From Burkholderiales bacterium (lineage in GTDB: Bacteria > Pseudomonadota > Gammaproteobacteria > Burkholderiales > Burkholderiaceae_C): a stretch of DNA of 34,775 nucleotides. The notes beneath the pieces are model-generated. The model saw only the letters and a list, made by a program, of their open reading frames with translations. It did not search any database and was not told the origin of the DNA. A program made the position numbers and the translations under genes. The stretch spans positions 1-34,775 of the forward strand of contig JAGWUS010000043.1 of assembly GCA_028868305.1 (NCBI GenBank), read 5' to 3'. Of this stretch, positions 29,892 to 34,775 are shown piece after piece (position 1 is the first letter of the stretch; each line of letters begins with the position of its first letter).

Positions 29892-30974
29892 TCAGCGCAC
29901 CCGCATGCGCACACCAGCCGGGTCGGCACTGGCCACGCTGCCAATTTCTGCCGCGCCGTCAAAGCCGTGGCGTCTGAAGATGGCCAGCACCTGCTCCACC
30001 GCCTCGGGCGCACAACTCACCAGCAGGCCACCGCTGGTTTGTGGGTCGCTCAGCAGGGCGCGGTCGGTCGCAGACAGCGCTGCGGAGAGTGCGACCTGGC
30101 TGCCATACGCCGCCCAGTTGCGCCCGGAAGCCCCCGTCACCATGCCCTGCTCCGCGAGGCTGCGAACGCCCTCGATCAGCGGCACGCGGGCCCAGTCAAT
30201 GTCCACAGTGCAGTTGGCGCCACGGGCTACCTCCAGCCCATGCCCAGCCAGGCCAAAACCCGTCACATCGGTGATGGCATGCACGCCATCGAGTGCAGCC
30301 AGATCGGGGCCGGGTGTATTGAGCTGCGTGGTCACGGCGATCATGCGGGCATAGCCCTCCGCACCGAGCTTTTCTTTCTTCAGGGCCGCCGACAGAATAC
30401 CCACGCCCAACGGTTTGCCCAGAATCAGCCGGTCGCCCACGCGCGCATCGGCATTGCGCTTGACGCGCTTGGGGTGCACCAGGCCCAGCGCCACCAGGCC
30501 GTAAATGGGCTCGACCGAATCGATGGTGTGGCCGCCGGCAATCGGAATGCCCGCGGCTTTGCACACGGCAGCCCCGCCGGCCAGGATCTGGCCGATCGTG
30601 TCGGTAGACAGCACATTAATGGGCATGCCGACCAGCGCCAGCGCCATGATGGGCGTGCCGCCCATGGCGTACACGTCCGAGATGGCATTGGTGGCAGCAA
30701 TGCGGCCAAAGTCAAACGCATCGTCCACGATGGGCATGAAAAAATCGGTGGTGGCAATCAGCGCCTGATCGGCATTGAGCTGGTACACCGCGGCGTCGTC
30801 CGCCGTTTCAATGCCTACCAGCAGTTCTGGCGGCAGTGGCATGGCGGTGGTGGTCTTGAGGATGTCCGACAGCACGCCCGGCGCGATCTTGCAACCGCAC
30901 CCGCCCCCATGCGACAGCGAGGTCAGGCGGGGTTCTGCCGGAGCGTTAGTGGGTTTTGGGCTACTGGTATTCAT
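29892..30974 (-). CDS. selD: Selenide, water dikinase SelD
   Basis: A 360-residue selenophosphate synthetase, which makes selenophosphate from selenide and ATP. The catalytic motif is Cys type: HGGGC26GCK29, corresponding to C17 and K20 of E. coli SelD; no in-frame UGA replaces C26. The ATP/metal region IATTDFFMPIVDDAFDFGRIAATNAISDVYAMGG is intact. The start at 30974 gives a short Pro-rich leader; a longer reading to 31082 is less likely. No selA, selB or selU is in the window, so its product may serve tRNA modification elsewhere and the SenB-like enzyme here. Confidence 0.95.
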   Translation of the reverse strand: MNTSSPKPTNAPAEPRLTSLSHGGGCGCKIAPGVLSDILKTTTAMPLPPELLVGIETADDAAVYQLNADQALIATTDFFMPIVDDAFDFGRIAATNAISDVYAMGGTPIMALALVGMPINVLSTDTIGQILAGGAAVCKAAGIPIAGGHTIDSVEPIYGLVALGLVHPKRVKRNADARVGDRLILGKPLGVGILSAALKKEKLGAEGYARMIAVTTQLNTPGPDLAALDGVHAITDVTGFGLAGHGLEVARGANCTVDIDWARVPLIEGVRSLAEQGMVTGASGRNWAAYGSQVALSAALSATDRALLSDPQTSGGLLVSCAPEAVEQVLAIFRRHGFDGAAEIGSVASADPAGVRMRVR

Positions 30975-31033
30975 GGGTGCAACAGGTAAGAGACAATGTG
31001 CAAGTATCCCAAACTTGGACACAGGAGACCCGC

Positions 31034-31516
31034 ATGCGTGCCACCGAGACACCTTCCAGCCCCCATGCCCAGCCTGCAGCAACCCAGCGCAGGGTGGACC
31101 AGCTACTGGCCCACTACGGGGAAAGCCACCAGCACCCCACCAACGAGCGCATCCACTTCGTCGCCATTCCGATGATCATGCTCAGCCTGATCGGGCTGAT
31201 TTATTCCCTCCACCCCTGGGCGGCGTACGCCTTTGTAGCAGCCAGCATGGTGTATTACGTGCGCCTGTCGGCAGTGTTCCTGGTCGCCATGGGCCTGGTG
31301 ACCTGGCTAATGCTGACCATCGTTCACCGGCTGGACGCTGCCGGCATGCTGCTTGCGTTCAGCATCGCCGCGTTTGTCGTGGCCTGGATATTCCAGTTTA
31401 TTGGTCACAAGGTCGAGGGCAAAAAGCCTTCTTTTTTTGAAGACATACAGTACCTCTGGGTGGGCCCGCTGTTTGTGCTGAGCAAGCTGTTTGTCAAGCT
31501 CGGTATCCGCTGGTAG
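31034..31516 (+). CDS. Mpo1-like (DUF962) membrane protein
   Basis: A 160-residue membrane protein of the DUF962/Mpo1 family. The conserved start HYGESHQHPTNERIHFVAIP carries the His/Asn residues implicated in iron binding in yeast Mpo1, a 2-hydroxy fatty acid dioxygenase. Three to four helices follow, then the family tail FQFIGHKVEGKKPSFFEDIQYL. AGGAGA precedes the ATG at 31034. It diverges from selD across 59 bases and is followed after 17 bases by the YhgE/Pip gene. Lipid alpha-oxidation is a family-based guess. Confidence 0.87.
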   Translation: MRATETPSSPHAQPAATQRRVDQLLAHYGESHQHPTNERIHFVAIPMIMLSLIGLIYSLHPWAAYAFVAASMVYYVRLSAVFLVAMGLVTWLMLTIVHRLDAAGMLLAFSIAAFVVAWIFQFIGHKVEGKKPSFFEDIQYLWVGPLFVLSKLFVKLGIRW

Positions 31517-31533
31517 GCCAGGCTGGACACCCA

Positions 31534-33465
31534 ATGAAGCTCTTCCGCCAGATCGCATTCATCGCACGCGCGGAGGCGCTTTTTTTCAGGCGCTTCCCCA
31601 AGCTGATGCTGGCCACCGTGGCCGTGGTGCTGATTCCTGCGGTCTATGCGCTGATCTACCTATCCAGCGTGTGGGACCCGCAGGCGCACACCGGTGCGCT
31701 GCCAGTGGGACTGGTCAATCTGGATGACGGTGTGGAGTACCGCGAACACGTCTTCAACGCGGGCAGGGACGTGGCCAACACCCTGCGCGAGAAAAAGACC
31801 TTTGGCTTCCAGGACCTGCGCGACCCGCAGGAAGCTCGCCGCCAGGTACGCGACGGCACTCTGGCCTTTGCCCTGATCATCCCCAAAGACTTCAGCTCCA
31901 ACGCCATTCCTGGCCGCGAGGCGGGGGGCGGCAAGCTGGTGGTGTTTACGTCTGAGGGCAACAACTTCGAGAGTGCGCGCATTGCCAAGGTATTTGCACA
32001 GGAGTTGGGGCATGAGGTCAACGAAACCCTCAACGAGCGGCGCTGGAAGCTGGTGCTGTCCACCGCGGCGGGATCGCAGCGCAGCGTGGACCGACTGCGC
32101 GAAGGGGTCGAGCAATTGCAGTCCGGCGCCAAGGAACTCAGCGCCGGCGCCAAGCTCGCAACCCAGGGCGCACACGACACCGCCAAAGGATCGGGCCGGC
32201 TCCACGAGGGTGTAGGCCAGCTCACCGGCGGCGTCAAGCAGCTTGCGGACGGGCTGCGCACCATGGATTTGAGTCGGGCGCGCGGATCCGAGTTGCGTCG
32301 CCTCCAGAGGGGTGCCGAAGAACTGGCCGCGGGCCAGGTAGAGTTTGGCAAAGGCATGGCCGAACTCAAGGCGGGCAGTGGCCGCTTGCGCGAAGGTGTG
32401 CAGAGCTTTCGTAGTGAAGCCAAATCCAGCCTGCTGGTGCCTGGCAGTGTGGTTGACGGACTGGACCATGTGCAGGACGGCGTCGTCCAGCTGGACAATG
32501 GCCTGCTCACCGCTGCCTACGCGCAGCAGAAACTGGCCACCGGCGCCAGCCAGGTGAGCACCGGCGTGGAAGCCGTGACCAGCGGCATGCTGGCCATGAA
32601 CCGCGGGATTCGCACCATGGTGTCCAAACTGCCACAGGACCGCCAGCTCGACGAACTCGATCAGGGCGCCGGCAAGCTGGCTTCCGCCACGGCGGCGCTT
32701 GCCGACGGCAACCAGAAAATCAAGGCCGGTGCCGACCGCCTGTCCGTAGGCCTGGACCTGCTGGCAAGCTCCCTGCCTGCCAGTGTGGATGCACCCGACG
32801 GCAGCGCCCAAGGCCTGGCCAACTCGGTCAGTCCCGTGGTCGAGGTGGAGGCGCCAGTCTCCAACAGCGGCAGCGGTTTTGCGCCCAATGTACTTCCGGC
32901 CGCGCTGTGGCTGGGCGCAGGCATTGCTGCCTTTCTGATCCACGTGCGGGTGCTGCCACGGCACGCCCAGTTCTTTTCGCGGCCCGCGCAGGCCATGGGC
33001 AAGATGGCCATTCCTGCGCTGATTGTTCTGGCGCAGGCGGCCATATTGCTGGCCACCGTGACGCTGGTGCTGAGGATACCGGTGGCCCATCCAATGGCGT
33101 TCACGCTGACACTGGCCGTGGCGGCCCTGACCTTTCTGGCCATCGTATTTGCCATGACCCGGGCCTTTGGCGACGCGGGCAAGGCGCTGGCCATGATTTT
33201 TCTGGCGGTGCAGCTGTCGTCCTCCGGTGGTGTGCTGCCGGTGGAACTTAGTGGCGGTGTGTTTGCCAGCCTCAGCCCCTGGCTGCCCCTGACCTGGGTG
33301 GTGCGCGCCATCAAGGCCAGCCTGTTCGACGCTTATGGTGGCAACTGGATGCACCCCGTGCTGATTGTCAGCCTGGGCGGCATACTGGCCATCCTGTGCT
33401 CCAGCTGGGTGGGGCGCTGGCGCTTCGTCAGAACCTCGTCCGTGCGCCCGGCCATCGATTTTTAG
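31534..33465 (+). CDS. YhgE/Pip domain membrane protein
   Basis: A 643-residue protein with one N-terminal helix (about 24-44), a large extracytoplasmic part and about five to six C-terminal helices (about 452-630), the layout of YhgE/Pip proteins related to ABC-2 permeases. The central part (about 185-420) has repeated L-x-x-G-x-x-x-L heptad-like units (LREGVEQLQSGAKELSAGA, LHEGVGQLTGGVKQLADGL), predicting a long coiled coil. Relatives include phage-infection protein and ESX/type VII-associated membrane proteins in Gram-positives; in Proteobacteria the role is unknown. The next gene follows after 8 bases. Confidence 0.87.
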   Translation: MKLFRQIAFIARAEALFFRRFPKLMLATVAVVLIPAVYALIYLSSVWDPQAHTGALPVGLVNLDDGVEYREHVFNAGRDVANTLREKKTFGFQDLRDPQEARRQVRDGTLAFALIIPKDFSSNAIPGREAGGGKLVVFTSEGNNFESARIAKVFAQELGHEVNETLNERRWKLVLSTAAGSQRSVDRLREGVEQLQSGAKELSAGAKLATQGAHDTAKGSGRLHEGVGQLTGGVKQLADGLRTMDLSRARGSELRRLQRGAEELAAGQVEFGKGMAELKAGSGRLREGVQSFRSEAKSSLLVPGSVVDGLDHVQDGVVQLDNGLLTAAYAQQKLATGASQVSTGVEAVTSGMLAMNRGIRTMVSKLPQDRQLDELDQGAGKLASATAALADGNQKIKAGADRLSVGLDLLASSLPASVDAPDGSAQGLANSVSPVVEVEAPVSNSGSGFAPNVLPAALWLGAGIAAFLIHVRVLPRHAQFFSRPAQAMGKMAIPALIVLAQAAILLATVTLVLRIPVAHPMAFTLTLAVAALTFLAIVFAMTRAFGDAGKALAMIFLAVQLSSSGGVLPVELSGGVFASLSPWLPLTWVVRAIKASLFDAYGGNWMHPVLIVSLGGILAILCSSWVGRWRFVRTSSVRPAIDF

Positions 33466-33473
33466 GTTTCCCC

Positions 33474-34529
33474 ATGACAAGCACCCAACTTTCCCCCGTT
33501 GACCTGCGTCGCACGGTAGACGGTGCTGCTCTGGGCTTTGCCGACACCACTGAGCTGATGGCCCTGCGGCTGCCATGGATCGGGCAGGAGCGTGCCGAAC
33601 AGGCCGCCCGCTTCGGACTCACGATGGACCAGCCGGGTTACAACCTGTTCGTACTGGGCGAGGTGGGCAGCGGGCGCAGCACCCTGATGGCCCAGATGAT
33701 GCGTGACGAGGCCGCCAGACGGCCCGTGCCCCCGGATCTGTGCTATCTGCACAACTTTGACGTGCCGGAACATCCACTCGCCCTGCGTCTGCCAGCAGGC
33801 GAGGGGCGTCTCTTGCGCCAGTTGATGGGGCAATTGGCCAAGAAGCTGCAGTCCGACATACCCAAGCGGCTGGCCGGAGCGGATTTCAAGGCTGAGAGTG
33901 AGAGGCTGGAAAACGCCGACAAGGCCGAAGATGAGCAGTCTTACCTGGAACTCAGTGCCTTTGCCGAGGCGCGCAACTTTGTGCTGATGCGCGAGCAAGG
34001 GAACATGGTGTTCACGCTCAAGGACGCCAAGGGTGAGCCGCTGACCGCGGGCAAGGCCCTGGCGCTCACCCGTGAGCAGCGGGCTGCCATTGACGGCGCT
34101 GAAGAGGCCCTGCGCGCCGAAATCAGCCGCTACCTGGAAAAAACCCGTGCGCGCGAACGCATACTCAACGAGGCGCTGGCCGCCCTGCGCCGCCAGTCGG
34201 TCAAGCCCATGCTGGACCATGAGCTGCAGGGGATACGCAATGAGATGCGCAAGCAGATCAAGGACACCGTCAAGCTTGGCAGCTACCTTGAACAGGTGCA
34301 GCATGATGTGCTGGAAAACCTCGAAGTCTTTCAGCCCTCTGAGGATGAAGAAGTTCGGCTGCAGGCCCTGGTGGAAATACTGTCGCGTTTTCGGGTCAAT
34401 GTGGTGGTGGACAACCACGGCCTGCAGGGCGCGCCGGTGATCCTGGAGGACAACCCGCTGTTTCGCAAGCTGTTTGGCAGCATCGAATACGAATCCGACA
34501 GCGACGTGCTAGTGGACTGTAACGTTTAA
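33474..34529 (+). pseudogene. Lon-like AAA ATPase/protease, truncated by an insertion sequence
   Basis: 351 residues remain of what is normally a protein of about 750-800. The N-terminal region contains WIGQERAEQAARFGL and the Walker A motif GEVGSGRST near residue 61, then a helical insertion (about 140-290) of the LonC/AAA_32 type. The reading is normal up to LFGSIEYESDSDVLV, where relatives continue TDF, then a GGYL-type Walker B region and a C-terminal Lon (S16) protease domain. Here it becomes DCNV and stops, inside an IS630-like left end. Sensor and protease domains are lost from this copy, so it is probably inactive. Confidence 0.82.
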
Positions 34530-34775
34530 ATCGGAAGTATCATTGCAATCATCCAATTGGAGGTTGCGATGAAACTCACTAAGAGCGAGCGCATGGAACT
34601 TCTGCAGCAAGTCGCCACGAGGAATGGCCGAGCCGATGCAGCGCGGCACGCCCGGTTGATCCTGCTGATGGCCGATGGACTCACCTGGGCGGAGATTCGC
34701 GCCAAGCTCGACTGCAGCGACAGCTACATCGATCGGTGGAGCAAACGGTTTGAGACTGACCGCCTGGCTGGCTTG
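34512..34775 (+). mobile_element. IS630-family insertion sequence, left end (runs off window)
   Basis: The normal reading of the Lon-like gene ends at CTAG (34509-34512), and IS630-family elements insert at TA, often within CTAG, duplicating TA. The element therefore probably begins at 34512 after the TA at 34510-34511, about 57 bases before a transposase start. The right end is outside the window, so the terminal inverted repeat and the duplicated TA cannot be checked. Confidence 0.75.
34569..34775 (+). CDS. IS630-family transposase, N-terminal part
   Basis: The first 69 codons of a transposase: a basic start MKLTKSERMELL, an ARHARLILLMADG helix and the helix-turn-helix LTWAEIRAKLDCSDSYIDRW, all typical of the DNA-binding N-terminus of IS630 transposases. 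The DDE catalytic domain lies beyond the window. GGAGG sits five bases before the ATG at 34569. Confidence 0.88.
   Translation, partial: MKLTKSERMELLQQVATRNGRADAARHARLILLMADGLTWAEIRAKLDCSDSYIDRWSKRFETDRLAGL

Noticed and set aside
29892..30974. Selenocysteine-encoding TGA in selD
   Set aside because: The catalytic position is an ordinary cysteine (C26) and no in-frame TGA is present, so this SelD does not itself indicate selenoprotein synthesis.
19218..30974. A SenA/EgtB-like selenoneine synthase, SelU, or SelA/SelB
   Set aside because: Looked for among all coding regions; none shows the DinB/FGE-sulfatase-like architecture of EgtB, a rhodanese plus P-loop SelU, or a SelB elongation factor.
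32101..32800. Tandem DNA repeats within the YhgE/Pip gene
   Set aside because: The repetition is at the protein level (coiled-coil L-x-x-G units) and the DNA is not a direct repeat array.
31660..33576. A 638-codon minus-strand reading frame across the YhgE/Pip gene
   Set aside because: Shadow of the plus-strand gene; Gly/His/Gln-rich with no recognisable domain or ribosome-binding site.
1..34775. CRISPR arrays, rRNA or tRNA genes, prophage genes
   Set aside because: No regularly spaced direct repeats, no recognisable tRNA cloverleaf with a T-loop GGTTCRA motif and no rRNA or phage structural genes were found by eye; small non-coding RNAs cannot be excluded.

Overview
The window looks like a chromosome segment of a betaproteobacterium of the Comamonadaceae (Rhodoferax/Polaromonas/Variovorax type). 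This rests on recalled family resemblance (monomeric NADP isocitrate dehydrogenase, a SenB-type glycosyltransferase, the rsmD-coaD / paired M16 peptidase / ftsY neighbourhood) and on a dispersed 49-base repeat of a kind I associate with that family. No rRNA, tRNA, CRISPR or phage gene was seen. Genes are densely packed and no gap exceeds 300 bases.

Region 1 (1-6074, + strand) is a tightly spaced catabolic operon, visibly less GC-rich than the rest: tail of a GlcG/HbpS-like gene, an ACMSD-type metal-dependent decarboxylase, a two-domain extradiol-dioxygenase-like VOC protein, a fumarylacetoacetate-hydrolase-family enzyme, an MhpA-like flavin hydroxylase, a Bug-type solute receptor and a PEBP lipoprotein. 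Read together they suggest hydroxylation, meta-cleavage, decarboxylation and hydrolysis of an aromatic carboxylate.

Region 2 (6125-14876) is GC-rich housekeeping DNA: uspA, coaD, rsmD, a membrane-anchored diguanylate cyclase, a non-catalytic/catalytic M16 peptidase pair, ftsY, the solute-binding protein ynjB and an SMP-30/strictosidine-synthase-like protein. Region 3 (15046-19228) is an operon of monomeric icd, a carboxylesterase and a YegD-like Hsp70.

Region 4 (19218-30974) is the most interesting part. A four-gene minus-strand operon encodes an ArsR-rhodanese regulator, a DsrE-like protein, an exported rhodanese and, one base later, a SenB-like (selenosugar synthase) glycosyltransferase. 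Divergent from it are a sterol-desaturase-like gene and a decayed gene, then a plus-strand operon: ynjC, ynjD, a CDP-alcohol phosphotransferase, a TVP38-flavoprotein fusion, a DUF3047 protein and an NDH-like flavoprotein resembling the domain found fused to SelD in other organisms. selD itself follows convergently. Selenophosphate synthesis (SelD) and a probable selenophosphate-using enzyme (SenB-like) thus lie about 10 kb apart with sulfur/selenium-carrier proteins nearby; no SenA/EgtB-like enzyme is visible.

Region 5 (31034-34775) carries an Mpo1-like membrane protein, a YhgE/Pip-type membrane protein and a Lon-like AAA ATPase that is cut off after 351 residues by an IS630-family element running off the window end.

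A 49-base interspersed repeat occurs in at least four well-supported copies, with further probable or degraded ones. Most lie inside genes and are read in frame, twice forming the start and signal peptide of an exported protein.
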